Position numbers and translations under genes: made by a program. Below the pieces are notes generated by a model. That model searched no databases. It was not told the origin of the DNA and saw nothing but the letters and a program-made list of their open reading frames with translations. 64,000 nucleotides of DNA from Lachnospiraceae bacterium (GTDB taxonomy: Bacteria > Bacillota > Clostridia > Lachnospirales > Lachnospiraceae), in NCBI GenBank assembly GCA_021153185.1, contig JAGKTY010000005.1, positions 1-64,000 of the forward strand. The letters run 5' to 3'. Each line of letters opens with the position of its first letter. The first letter of the stretch is position 1. Shown here in pieces: positions 1-8,964 of the stretch.

Positions 1-278
1 TAATTCGTTTTTTGTGTAACTTTTACAATTAAGTCTTTGCTGTCTGCCTTGGCTTTGGCGATATAATCACCTGAACCTGCGCTGTAGAGATAAGATGTCG
101 TACCGTGTTCACCGATTGGGCAACGGATCTTGTCCTGATAGTTGATACCCGTTTTGGCATCGTAAACATAGGACGTTGTTCTAGGGGCTGCCTGCACAGG
201 AGTGGCCGGAATGGTAATACATGTCACAGCTACTGCAAGCGCAAGCATTGTTGATAATACTTTTTTTGCAATCTTCAT
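1..278 (-). CDS. Secreted protein of unknown function, N-terminal part only
   Basis: The reading frame starts at an ATG at 278 on the minus strand and stays open for 92 codons to the left edge, so the 3' end is missing. A strong GGAGGG ribosome-binding site lies just upstream of the start. The first ~31 residues are a classic signal peptide: MKIAKK, a hydrophobic stretch of Leu/Ala/Val, then a cleavage region ending in VQAA. The visible mature part is polar, rich in Tyr, Gly, Lys and Asp, and resembles no family I recognise. It is divergent from the amidase gene at 518. Export is well supported; the function is not known. Confidence 0.75.
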   Translation of the reverse strand, partial: MKIAKKVLSTMLALAVAVTCITIPATPVQAAPRTTSYVYDAKTGINYQDKIRCPIGEHGTTSYLYSAGSGDYIAKAKADSKDLIVKVTQKTN

Positions 279-304
279 GATTGTCCCTCCTTTGATTTTT
301 TGAG

Positions 305-333
305 ATAATACCCTCGTGACAATTTTACTGCAA
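305..333 (-). promoter_or_regulatory. Probable sigma-A promoter of the minus-strand secreted protein
   Basis: On the minus strand there is TTGCAG, a 17-base spacer, then TATTAT. The -10 box lies 26 bases before the ATG at 278. The -35 is a partial match and the -10 a good one. Confidence 0.45.
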
Positions 334-417
334 AACGATAGGTTATTCAATTGTGCGACAACACAAAAAATGTAAGAATAATTTAGTAAAAAAGCAAGAA
401 GTTTACATAATTTGTCA

Positions 418-446
418 TTGCATGAAGCGGAAAAAAGTTGTAAAAT
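418..446 (+). promoter_or_regulatory. Possible sigma-A promoter of the cell-wall hydrolase gene
   Basis: TTGCAT, 17 bases, TAAAAT lies about 70 bases before the ATG at 518. The -35 match is modest. The surrounding 279-517 interval is AT-rich and otherwise empty. Confidence 0.4.
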
Positions 447-517
447 GAAGCAAAGTGGGCTTTTATGTCAAACATAGAATCAATATGATTGGTTATTTTA
501 CCGTAAAGGAGTTACAT

Positions 518-3500
518 ATGAAGAAACAGAGTATGAGAAGATTGGCAGGCTTTTTGGCAATATGGCTTGCGGCTGAGAGCGTATTTTCAGGAAGTGCGTT
601 TGCACAGATCGGATATACAGAAGAAATCGCAGTCAGCGGAAATACGGTGATGCAGGAGATGGCAATCAGCGGTAACGCGGTGAGCGATAAAACAGAAAAG
701 GAGCGTGAGCCGGAAGGTGACGTACAGACAGACAGTGAAAATAAGGCAGAAGAAGGTAAGGCGGAGACGCTGCTTAACTACCTGTACGTGGAATCAGAGA
801 GCATATCTGCACCGGGCGTGCAGCACTTCATGGTAGGAATTGGAGACCGAACATATCCGGTTTCTTCTGCGGCGCTGACATTGACCAATTTGTATACGGG
901 CAATGAACTATGCGTACCGTCTGCAGATATTAGTGACGATACGGTCTTATTTGAACAACCGTTTGATGATGCCACAGAGAAGAGCATTTATCAGGTTACA
1001 GGTCTTACATATGAAATAGACGGCAAGCAGTATACGGTTCAGCTTTATGAGATTGGCATCCAGTCATATTTTGGTGTCAATGAGGTCGTTTCTCTTGGGA
1101 ATGAAGAGATTGATGCATCAGACATTCAGGCTGATATTGTAACGGTAGATGGCATGAATGTAACGACAACGGTTGATCAGATTGGCGAAGCACTTGCAGA
1201 CGCAGAAGGTGTGCCGCAGGGAATCAGTACGTTTTCGCTTGCGCCGATGAAGGCACAGGGGAATGTAACGGTCGTGCTTGATCCGGGACATGACAGCACA
1301 CATGCGGGTGCATCCGGAAACGGTTATCGCGAGGAAACGCTCAATTTAAAAATCGCGCTCTACTGTAAGGAAGAACTGGAAACGTATGATGGTGTCACTG
1401 TCTATATGACGCGTAGCACCGAGGCATGTCCGGCACCGGGAACCACATCCGTTCAGGACAATGCAAAGCGCGTGGAGTATGCAAGAAACGTTGGTGCAGA
1501 TGCATACGTCAGCATTCATCTGAACTCTTCCACAACAAACACAGCCAACGGCGCCTGTGTGTTTTATCCAAATGCCAATTATAACGCAGCAGTAGGCAGT
1601 GCCGGCAAATCACTTGCAAGTGCAATTCAGGCAAAACTGGTTGCACTCGGACTCAAAAATAACGGCATTCAGATCCGCAATTCAGGTGATGGAACGAAGT
1701 ATCCGAACGGATCCCTCGCTGATTACTACGGTGTCATCAAAAACAGTAAATTATACGGTTTCCCGGGCATTATCATTGAGCATGCATTTTTATCAAATGC
1801 AAGCGACGCCGCCAATTATCTCTCGAGTGAGGACAAGCTGAAAAAGCTCGGAATTGCAGATGCGACCGGTATCGCGGAGTATTTCGGACTCGAAAAAGGT
1901 GCTGCAAACGGTAAAGTTGGAATATCAGATAAGAATTACAAAAACGGAACCTTCAAAATGTTCATCAAGGGACTGGAAAGCGGCCTGAAGCTCAAGTTTA
2001 AAGTTTATCCGGTAAATAGTCCAAATCAGATGATTTTATATAATGCGACGGAACAGGCAGGTGTTTATTCTGCAGTTGCAGATATCAAGTATCATGGATA
2101 TGTGTCCGGAGATTATCTTGTGGCTGCGATGAGTGAGGATAGTCAGGGAAAACTGAAGCTCATTGCAAAGACAACATTTACATTTGAGGAACCTGAGTTT
2201 AAAAAGGTAAGCGTTACATGTAAGCCGGTGAACTCGACGGCCAAAAAGTATGCAATTACAGCAGACAATCTTGCGGATGCGCAGAGTGTATCTATGCAGA
2301 TTTGGCACGAATCGGATAAAGCAGGGACAATTGGCACATATCCGGCGACGCTGCAGGGGGACAAATATGTGCTCAACTATGCAATCACCAAGGTTAAACG
2401 TAGTGGCAAATATTATGTATATGTTTATGCAAAGACTGCATTCAACACAACCAAATGTGTGAAGAAAACGAAATTTACCGTACATCCGGCAAATACCGGG
2501 GCAGTTAAGTTGGCGGAACAGAACGAAAAAAAGGGAACGTTTACGTTAGATGTTTCCGGTGTGAGTGCACAGACTGCAATCAAAAGTGTGTCGGTAGATG
2601 TATGGAGTAAGTCAGATAAGAGTGATTTAAGAACGTATACAGCGAAAAAGACCGGCAATGTGTATCGCGTGAATGGAAACATCAAATATCATCAGAATAA
2701 TTATGGTTCTTATAAAGCGTGTGTCCGCGTTGTGACGAAGAACGGAATTGAAACCATCGGAAATAATAAGAGCTTTAAAATCAAGAAACCGGTTGCAATC
2801 GTGAAGGCAAAACTTGACAAAAGCAAAAAAACAGCAACCGTTAGCGCATCGAACGTTGCAGCAAGCGGTGGCGTCGGCGGTGTGAAGTTTGTGGTCACTG
2901 TGTCCGGTGACAAAACAAAGTATACGTATCAGGCGAAGAAAAGCGGAAGCAAATACAAAGCAGTCATTGATAACAGTGAGATCGCAAAAGCAGGTACCTA
3001 CATAGTAGCAGTATATTCTTGTGGAGTCGGAAGCAATAAGTATACAATATGTGGTGAGACGAAATATACAATTGAACCTGCCACAATCGGTTCTGTGACG
3101 GTTTCCAATAAAAAGACATCGCAGGGAACATTTCAGGCAAATCTCAAGGGGCTTAAGGCACCCGGCGGAATTGCACAGGTGCAATTTGTCGTGTGGATGA
3201 ATAATGATAAGAGCGACAAAGTTACTTATACTGCTAAAAAATCAGGAAAAGACTATATTGCACAGGTCAATATTGCAGATCTTGGTGGAAAATCGGGCAC
3301 ATACAAGGCAAGAGTGGTCGTGATATCAAAGGGCGGAATCCGAACGACAGGAAGCGTTGTGAAGATTTCAATGAATGATGCTGTCAGTGTCAATGGATAT
3401 TCGATTATGGGAGATACGACGGTTACGGTTGATGAAATGATGGCATACTATAATAAATATGCTACATTTCCTGCTTATTATGCCTCGACAGACGTGAAGA

Positions 3501-3919
3501 CGCTCAAAAAATTCTGTCAGACATACATCGAAGAGTGTGCGGCAGAGGGCGTGCGCGCTGAAGTAGCATTTGTGCAGGCGATGAAGGAAACCGGATTCTT
3601 GCGGTACGGAGGAGATGTCAAGATCACACAGTTTAACTTTGCGGGACTGGGAGCTGTCGGAGGCGGCGCAAGCGGTGCATCGTTTCCGTCGGTCCGCATC
3701 GGAATCCGTGCACAGGTACAGCACCTGAAAGCATATGCAAGCACGGAGCCGCTTAACAATCCTTGTGTAGATGGACGGTTCCAGTATGTGACAAGAGGGT
3801 GTGCACCGGTTGTGGAATGGCTTGGTATCAAGGAAAATCCACAAGGAAAAGGATGGGCCACAGATCCGGGATACGGATACAATATTGTGGAGCGGATCAA
3901 AGAGATGAAACAGCTTTAA
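518..3919 (+). CDS. Secreted cell-wall hydrolase: N-acetylmuramoyl-L-alanine amidase + glucosaminidase
   Basis: A 1133-residue exported peptidoglycan hydrolase with two catalytic domains. I chose ATG 518 because AAAGGAG precedes it and a signal peptide (about residues 1-29, ending SAFA) follows; an upstream ATG at 455 would put 21 non-signal residues before it. Residues ~250-455 are an Amidase_3 (zinc amidase) domain with VLDPGHD, VSIHLN and a late IIEHAF Glu (~420). Residues ~465-950 are five ~95-residue GBS/Bsp-like repeats. Residues ~970-1133 are a mannosyl-glycoprotein endo-beta-N-acetylglucosaminidase-type domain with the Glu of AMKETGF (~1024). The two enzymes would cut the stem-peptide amide and the glycan strand. 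Two SGN motifs follow the signal peptide. Its role is probably daughter-cell separation or wall turnover. Confidence 0.9.
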   Translation: MKKQSMRRLAGFLAIWLAAESVFSGSAFAQIGYTEEIAVSGNTVMQEMAISGNAVSDKTEKEREPEGDVQTDSENKAEEGKAETLLNYLYVESESISAPGVQHFMVGIGDRTYPVSSAALTLTNLYTGNELCVPSADISDDTVLFEQPFDDATEKSIYQVTGLTYEIDGKQYTVQLYEIGIQSYFGVNEVVSLGNEEIDASDIQADIVTVDGMNVTTTVDQIGEALADAEGVPQGISTFSLAPMKAQGNVTVVLDPGHDSTHAGASGNGYREETLNLKIALYCKEELETYDGVTVYMTRSTEACPAPGTTSVQDNAKRVEYARNVGADAYVSIHLNSSTTNTANGACVFYPNANYNAAVGSAGKSLASAIQAKLVALGLKNNGIQIRNSGDGTKYPNGSLADYYGVIKNSKLYGFPGIIIEHAFLSNASDAANYLSSEDKLKKLGIADATGIAEYFGLEKGAANGKVGISDKNYKNGTFKMFIKGLESGLKLKFKVYPVNSPNQMILYNATEQAGVYSAVADIKYHGYVSGDYLVAAMSEDSQGKLKLIAKTTFTFEEPEFKKVSVTCKPVNSTAKKYAITADNLADAQSVSMQIWHESDKAGTIGTYPATLQGDKYVLNYAITKVKRSGKYYVYVYAKTAFNTTKCVKKTKFTVHPANTGAVKLAEQNEKKGTFTLDVSGVSAQTAIKSVSVDVWSKSDKSDLRTYTAKKTGNVYRVNGNIKYHQNNYGSYKACVRVVTKNGIETIGNNKSFKIKKPVAIVKAKLDKSKKTATVSASNVAASGGVGGVKFVVTVSGDKTKYTYQAKKSGSKYKAVIDNSEIAKAGTYIVAVYSCGVGSNKYTICGETKYTIEPATIGSVTVSNKKTSQGTFQANLKGLKAPGGIAQVQFVVWMNNDKSDKVTYTAKKSGKDYIAQVNIADLGGKSGTYKARVVVISKGGIRTTGSVVKISMNDAVSVNGYSIMGDTTVTVDEMMAYYNKYATFPAYYASTDVKTLKKFCQTYIEECAAEGVRAEVAFVQAMKETGFLRYGGDVKITQFNFAGLGAVGGGASGASFPSVRIGIRAQVQHLKAYASTEPLNNPCVDGRFQYVTRGCAPVVEWLGIKENPQGKGWATDPGYGYNIVERIKEMKQL
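1910..3378 (+). repeat. Five tandem ~95-residue Bsp-like repeats inside the cell-wall hydrolase
   Basis: Five consecutive units (starting near residues 465, 560, 658, 758 and 855) share a pattern of GTF-x-GL, a central K-Y/V-T-Y-x-A-K-K-S-G segment, G-x-Y-x-A/V and a closing beta strand ending in a Pro or Asn. They are diverged at DNA level, so this is an old protein-domain repeat, not a recent DNA duplication. Such repeats usually act as spacers or wall-binding modules between catalytic domains. Confidence 0.75.
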
Positions 3920-3943
3920 AATCATTGGATGGAGAGTAATAAC

Positions 3944-6277
3944 GTGAGAGATATTACAGTTGCAATCACAGCTGCGAGCTATAGCGGAAACAAAGGTGCT
4001 GCAGCGATGCTGCAAAGTTCGATCGGACAATTGCATGAAAAATACGGAGACAGGCTCAATGTGAATTTGATGAGTGTCTATCCGGGGGAGGATAAAGAGC
4101 AGCTGCCGTGGGACTTTATTACAGTCGTACCGTGTACGCCTGAAAAATTGCTGTTTATCGCATTTCCGCTTGCAATCTTATATTGGCTGTTCCGCTGGTG
4201 TCCGCCGATAAAAGCGCTTCTTTTGAAAAACAAAATTCTGAAAGCATATAGTCTGACGGATCTTGTCATTGATGAGGCGGGTATTTCGTTTGTCGACAGC
4301 CGCGGATTTGTCATGAATACGTATGCCTTCGTGTGCGCGGCAGTGCCGCTTCTTGTCGGAACGCCTGTTGTGAAGTATTCGCAAGCGATGGGAACATTTA
4401 AGAATGGATGGAACAAATTCCTTGCAAAATGGATTTTGCCAAAGCTTAAGCTTGTCATTGCGCGCGGACAGGGGACGCTTGACAACTTGACGGGAATCGG
4501 TATCACAGACAATGTAAAGCTTTGTGCGGATGGCGCATTTACGATGCCGGATAATGACGCGTGGACCAAGAAGGTTGCTGAAAGGTGGGAAAGTGATCCG
4601 TTTTTTGACGACCGTGTCGTAGGACTTTCCATCAGTTCCGTCGTAAACAAAAAGTGTAACAAGCTTGGCATCGATTACAAAAGTGTCATGGTTAGCTTTA
4701 TCGAATATCTGACAGGACGTGGCTATGGTGTGTTTTTGATTGCCAATGCAGCTAGAATTCACAGCGAAAAACCGCGCAACAACGATCTCATGATTGGAGA
4801 TGCGATTTATGAGGCGGTATCTGACAAGACAAATGTCAGATGGTTTCATGAGGAGATGGATGCGGAGGAAATCCGTGAGCACATCAGCAGATGTAAGTTC
4901 CTTGTTGCGTCCAGATTCCATGCTATGATCGGGGCGCTTGAAAAAGAGGTGCCGGTATTGCTTGTGGGCTGGAGCCATAAGTACCAGGAAGTACTGGATA
5001 TGTTTGAACTGGGACAGTATGCGGCAGATTTTTCCAAATTGAGTCTTGATGAATTAAAACAGAGCTTTGCGCATTTTGAAGCCGATGAAGCAAAGATTCG
5101 CGAAAAGCTTTCTGCTCATCATGATGCCGTGCTTGCAAGCTCAAGAAATAATATTGTTTATATCTCAGAAGTGATTGATGAAGTATGCAAAAAGCCACCA
5201 AAATGCGGAAAACTATTTGATTATGCCAATCCGGACAAATATTTGGGAGAGCACATTACTTGTAGGAAAGGCTATGCAAGCGACGAGACAATTCGCGCGA
5301 ATGCAGCAAGTGGAGGCATGATTACAGGGCTTCTGTGTCATTTGCTGAAAACAGGTCAGATAGATGGGGCATGGGTCACAAGAAGCGTGATCCAAGATGA
5401 ACAGTTATCTTATGAGACGTTTATTGCGACAACAGAGGAAGAACTCAGAAGTGCATCTTCGAGCATTTATATGTCCATGCCGCTTCTGCAGCATTTAGAT
5501 GTGGTGCGTCAGTTTGAAGGACGTGTGGCGGTTGTGTTAGTGCCGTGTCTGATGCGTTCCTTAACAGCGATGATTGAAAAAGATGAAGAGCTCGCAAAGA
5601 AAATTGTGCTGAAATTGGGATTGTATTGTAGCGGAAACCACAGTGAGAAGGCTACAACACTTTCTCTCCAAAAGAGCAACATCAGTTTAAAAGATGCAGT
5701 TCGCATGTATTACAGACGTGGTCACTGGCGTGGTATTTCTTCTGTCATTTATAAGGATGGCAGTGAAAAAACACTCTCTTACACCAAAACAATCTGTGCA
5801 TACAAAAATGCATTCTTTTTTGAACAGAGCAGTTGTATGCTCTGCCAGGATCATTTCGGCCGGAGCGCCGATATCAGCTTTGGCGATATTTGGCTTAAGG
5901 AAATGAAAGGTAATCCAATTAAGCATACAAGTTGTGTCATCCGCAATGAAAAGGCTTTGGCAATGTATCAGTCAGCGGTTGAAGCAGGCGCAATTATTGA
6001 CAGTCATATCTCTGATACAAAAATGCTTAAGAGTCAAAAGAGAGCGCTGGTGTTTAAGTACAATTTGGCGAAAGCAAAGAAACAGTACTATGCAAAGCAT
6101 GGTAAGAGTGTTTCGGTTGACGACAGTGCAAAATGTAAGTGGAATCATAAACTGGCATTTTATCTGGCACGCAAAAACAAAGCCTATTCCGAAGAACATT
6201 ACGAGAAACTTGCGCATGTGCCGACTTGGGCAATCTATTATTATATGTGCTTTATCCGTGTGTTGTTAAGCTTTTAA
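3944..6277 (+). CDS. Polysaccharide pyruvyl transferase fused to an FrhB/FdhB C-terminal-type domain
   Basis: The N-terminal ~390 residues are a polysaccharide pyruvyl transferase: GNKGAAAML near the start and SRFHAM with its His near residue 324. From about residue 430 the protein turns into a coenzyme F420 hydrogenase/dehydrogenase beta-subunit C-terminal-type domain (ASGGMITGL, a CMLC pair, FGDIW). The usual N-terminal 2[4Fe-4S] part of FrhB proteins is absent. In many surface-glycan loci these two functions are separate neighbouring genes; here they are one 777-residue chain. The start is taken at GTG 3944, 7 bases after GGAGAG; an in-frame ATG at 3929 is the alternative. The probable role is adding a pyruvate ketal to a surface glycan; the FrhB half has no established role here. 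Confidence 0.85.
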   Translation: MRDITVAITAASYSGNKGAAAMLQSSIGQLHEKYGDRLNVNLMSVYPGEDKEQLPWDFITVVPCTPEKLLFIAFPLAILYWLFRWCPPIKALLLKNKILKAYSLTDLVIDEAGISFVDSRGFVMNTYAFVCAAVPLLVGTPVVKYSQAMGTFKNGWNKFLAKWILPKLKLVIARGQGTLDNLTGIGITDNVKLCADGAFTMPDNDAWTKKVAERWESDPFFDDRVVGLSISSVVNKKCNKLGIDYKSVMVSFIEYLTGRGYGVFLIANAARIHSEKPRNNDLMIGDAIYEAVSDKTNVRWFHEEMDAEEIREHISRCKFLVASRFHAMIGALEKEVPVLLVGWSHKYQEVLDMFELGQYAADFSKLSLDELKQSFAHFEADEAKIREKLSAHHDAVLASSRNNIVYISEVIDEVCKKPPKCGKLFDYANPDKYLGEHITCRKGYASDETIRANAASGGMITGLLCHLLKTGQIDGAWVTRSVIQDEQLSYETFIATTEEELRSASSSIYMSMPLLQHLDVVRQFEGRVAVVLVPCLMRSLTAMIEKDEELAKKIVLKLGLYCSGNHSEKATTLSLQKSNISLKDAVRMYYRRGHWRGISSVIYKDGSEKTLSYTKTICAYKNAFFFEQSSCMLCQDHFGRSADISFGDIWLKEMKGNPIKHTSCVIRNEKALAMYQSAVEAGAIIDSHISDTKMLKSQKRALVFKYNLAKAKKQYYAKHGKSVSVDDSAKCKWNHKLAFYLARKNKAYSEEHYEKLAHVPTWAIYYYMCFIRVLLSF

Positions 6278-6288
6278 TTGGAGCAGAT

Positions 6289-7254
6289 ATGGAAGAAAAA
6301 CAGACAAAAAAATGGAATGCGAAAAAAATATTGAAGCTTGTCGGAAATGCAGTTTCGCTTCTTTCGATAGTATTTATCGTGCGTGCAGTCATTGTGCTTG
6401 GATTTGATTTTTCGCACGTCGACAATTGGCCGGTGTTTCTTGCGGTTGTATTGCTGAGTGTCCTGATTAAGACTGCTACGGTATTTGTGTCGGGTACGGC
6501 CTGGTATGGCTGGCTTGCATATTTTACAGGTAAAAAAGACAAGCTTAAGGAAGCAGTTGTCGTATATGCGAAGGCTAATATTGGTAAATATCTTCCGGGA
6601 AATGTCATGCACTATGTAGAGCGCAATTTGTTTGCCGATAAGCTTGGTATGAGTCAGAAAAAGTTGGCTGCAGCGAGTGTTTTAGAAGTGCTGACGCTCA
6701 TTACCGTGGCTTTTCTGATGGCGGTGCTCGTCTCTGCAAATCAGTTAAAACTTGCGCTTATTAAGGTGTTTGGGGAACGGTATCTTATAGTAATTTGTGC
6801 CGTTTTGCTTGCCGGAGTCATATTTGTCCTGTTGGTATTTGCCGTATTTCGAAAAAAAATCAGGGATTTTTTGAAAGAAAACAGTCTAAAGGAGCTTGTG
6901 CTAACTGTGCTTCGCAATATGCTCCTGAACGGAATCGTTCTATTTAGCCTTGGTACTATCATGGTAATTTTGTACTGTTATATGGGCGGAGCCTTTACGC
7001 TTTCTTCGGCGGCACTGATTGTTTCCGGTTATGTAATTGCCTGGGTTTTAGGATTCGTCGTGCCGGGAGCACCCGGTGGAATCGGCGTCAGAGAGCTCGT
7101 TATCACGCTGCTTCTTGGCAATGTGATGGGGGAAGGCATGGTTGTTACACTCTCTGTGACGCACCGCCTCATTACGATTATCGGGGATTTTTTGGCATAT
7201 GTGTTACGGCTTGCGCTCGTTGAACGTAAACCGGCCGGGAAATACCCGAAATAA
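6289..7254 (+). CDS. Flippase-like membrane protein (lysylphosphatidylglycerol synthase TM / UPF0104 family)
   Basis: A 321-residue protein with about eight hydrophobic segments and the family motif PGAPGGIGVRE near residue 265. A conserved KANIGKYLPGNVMHY segment lies near residue 97. Family members are membrane proteins linked to lipid-linked sugar or lipid translocation. The ATG at 6289 follows TTGGAG and lies 11 bases past the previous stop, so I prefer it over an in-frame ATG at 6226 that lies inside the upstream gene. It is the last gene before the terminator at 7270 and is probably co-transcribed with the pyruvyltransferase fusion. The precise substrate cannot be read from the sequence. 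Confidence 0.8.
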   Translation: MEEKQTKKWNAKKILKLVGNAVSLLSIVFIVRAVIVLGFDFSHVDNWPVFLAVVLLSVLIKTATVFVSGTAWYGWLAYFTGKKDKLKEAVVVYAKANIGKYLPGNVMHYVERNLFADKLGMSQKKLAAASVLEVLTLITVAFLMAVLVSANQLKLALIKVFGERYLIVICAVLLAGVIFVLLVFAVFRKKIRDFLKENSLKELVLTVLRNMLLNGIVLFSLGTIMVILYCYMGGAFTLSSAALIVSGYVIAWVLGFVVPGAPGGIGVRELVITLLLGNVMGEGMVVTLSVTHRLITIIGDFLAYVLRLALVERKPAGKYPK

Positions 7255-7269
7255 AAAACAACAAGATAT

Positions 7270-7319
7270 AGAGGAAATTACAAAGATGAGAGATACTTCT
7301 TGTAATTTCCTCTTTTTTT
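7270..7319 (+). terminator. Rho-independent terminator after the first operon
   Basis: A perfect 14-bp stem (AGAGGAAATTACAA with TTGTAATTTCCTCT) closes a 16-base loop and runs into seven T residues. It separates the 518-7254 operon from the glycan locus. Confidence 0.92.
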
Positions 7320-7405
7320 ATATATACTAAAACTGTATGCGTAGGCTTAATTTGGAAAAGTCTGTGCACAAGTAATTTTATCGGATAATTAGCAGGAGAT
7401 GAGAG

Positions 7406-8371
7406 ATGAAATTAATAATTCAGATACCTTGTTATAATGAGGCAGAGACACTTGAAATTGCGCTCAACGATTTGCCGAAGCACATCGATGGCATTGATGA
7501 GATTGAGTATTTGATTATCAATGACGGAAGCAAGGATGATACGGTAGAAGTGGCGCGCAAGTGGGGCGTTGATTATGTGGTGAACTTCAAGCGCAACAAA
7601 GGTCTTGCGTATGGTTTTATGGCAGGAATTGATGCGTGCCTCCGCAACGGCGCAGATATTATTGTCAATACAGATGCGGACAACCAGTACAATGGCGATG
7701 ATATCGAAAAACTGGTGCGTCCTATTTTAAATGGTGAGACAGATATTGTCATTGGTGAACGGCCGATTGACCAGACGGCGCATTTTTCACCACTGAAGAA
7801 GAAATTGCAGCATTTCGGAAGCTGGACCGTGCGCGTGGCATCCAATTCGGATATTCCGGATGCGCCGAGCGGATTCAGGGCATACAGCAGAGAGGGCGCG
7901 ATGCACCTAAATGTCATCAATGAGTATACGTATACGCTCGAGACGATTATTCAGGCAGGAAGACGTAAAATCGCACAGAAATCTGTGCCAATCCGTACGA
8001 ATGCAGAGCTCCGTCCATCAAGACTTTTCAGCAGCATGATGGGCTACGTCAAGAAATCTATGGTGACAATTTTGCGTGCTTTTATGATGTACCAGCCACT
8101 CAAATTCTTTAGCATCATTGGCGGCACTGTGTTTGGAATCGGATTTGTAATCGGCGTTGCTTTCCTGGTAATGTTCTGCATGGGAAATGGGGCCGGTCAT
8201 GTCCAGTCGCTCATATTGGCAAGTACGCTTATGATGCTCGGATTTACGACGTTTATCATAGGTCTGCAGGCAGACCTCATTGCAGCGAACCGCAAGATAT
8301 TGGAGGATATCCAGTATCATGTGCGTAAGCTTGATTATGATAAGGATAGAGATTCTTCGGAAAATATGTAG
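7406..8371 (+). CDS. GT2 glycosyltransferase, polyprenyl-phosphate sugar transferase type (DPM1-like)
   Basis: The first ~230 residues form a GT-A fold glycosyltransferase: IPCYNEA at the start, NDGSKDDT for nucleotide binding and the DxD-type NTDADNQY. Residues ~235-290 hold two strong membrane segments, as in enzymes that load a sugar onto undecaprenyl phosphate. The start is supported by AGGAG 7 bases upstream. It is the first gene of the large co-directional glycan locus; no convincing -35/-10 pair was found in the 85 bases between it and the terminator. Likely product: an undecaprenyl-phosphate-linked monosaccharide used for side-branch transfer outside the membrane. Confidence 0.87.
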   Translation: MKLIIQIPCYNEAETLEIALNDLPKHIDGIDEIEYLIINDGSKDDTVEVARKWGVDYVVNFKRNKGLAYGFMAGIDACLRNGADIIVNTDADNQYNGDDIEKLVRPILNGETDIVIGERPIDQTAHFSPLKKKLQHFGSWTVRVASNSDIPDAPSGFRAYSREGAMHLNVINEYTYTLETIIQAGRRKIAQKSVPIRTNAELRPSRLFSSMMGYVKKSMVTILRAFMMYQPLKFFSIIGGTVFGIGFVIGVAFLVMFCMGNGAGHVQSLILASTLMMLGFTTFIIGLQADLIAANRKILEDIQYHVRKLDYDKDRDSSENM

Positions 8372-8388
8372 AGTAAGGAGACAGAGAA

Positions 8389-8949
8389 ATGGGAAAAATT
8401 ACAGTAGAGACATGTGAAATTGAAGGATTAAAGGTCATTACACCAACGGTATTTGGCGATGAGCGCGGTTATTTTATGGAGACATACAATTACAATGACT
8501 TCAAAGAAGCCGGAATCGACGTACAGTTTGTACAGGATAATCAGTCTGCATCCAAAAAAGGCGTGTTGAGAGGACTCCACTTCCAGATCAATTATCCGCA
8601 GGACAAGCTCGTTCGTGTCGTTGTCGGTGAAGTGTTCGATGTGGCGGTTGACCTTCGTCCGGGTTCAAAAACCTTTGGAAAATGGTTTGGAGTAAGACTT
8701 TCAGCGGAGAACAAAAAACAGTTCTTCATTCCAAAGAATTTTGCACATGGCTTTATCGTCCTTTCCGACTATGCAGAATTTGCTTATAAATGTACGGATT
8801 TCTATCATCCAAACGATGAGGGCGGACTTCTCTGGAGTGATCCTGAGATTGGTGTGGAGTGGCCAATGCCGGAAGGAATGACCGAGGCTGACCTTACCAT
8901 TTCAGAGAAAGATACAAAATGGGGCGGCATCAGCTCTTATCAGAAGTAA
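8389..8949 (+). CDS. rfbC: dTDP-4-dehydrorhamnose 3,5-epimerase
   Basis: Third step of dTDP-L-rhamnose synthesis. At 186 residues it has normal family length. The cupin core shows GVLRGLHFQ (catalytic His ~64), QDKLVRVV, VAVDLRPGS, the ending FAHGFIVLS and an aromatic stretch YKCTDFYHP. A GGAG ribosome-binding site precedes the ATG. It is physically separated from rfbB and rfbA (23907, 25065) but in the same orientation and locus. No rfbD reductase is in the window. Confidence 0.95.
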   Translation: MGKITVETCEIEGLKVITPTVFGDERGYFMETYNYNDFKEAGIDVQFVQDNQSASKKGVLRGLHFQINYPQDKLVRVVVGEVFDVAVDLRPGSKTFGKWFGVRLSAENKKQFFIPKNFAHGFIVLSDYAEFAYKCTDFYHPNDEGGLLWSDPEIGVEWPMPEGMTEADLTISEKDTKWGGISSYQK

Positions 8950-8964
8950 AGGCCGGGAGATAAA

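Noticed and set aside
455..517. Upstream start for the cell-wall hydrolase
   Set aside because: The 21 extra residues precede a perfect signal peptide and no ribosome-binding site stands before 455; the start at 518 has one.
1910..3378. Tandem repeats as a recent DNA duplication or variable repeat
   Set aside because: The five units are similar only at protein level and are strongly diverged in DNA, so they are an old domain repeat.
3368..4036. 222-codon minus-strand frame across the end of the hydrolase gene
   Set aside because: It spans two well-supported plus-strand genes and has a Cys/His/Arg-rich, low-plausibility composition.
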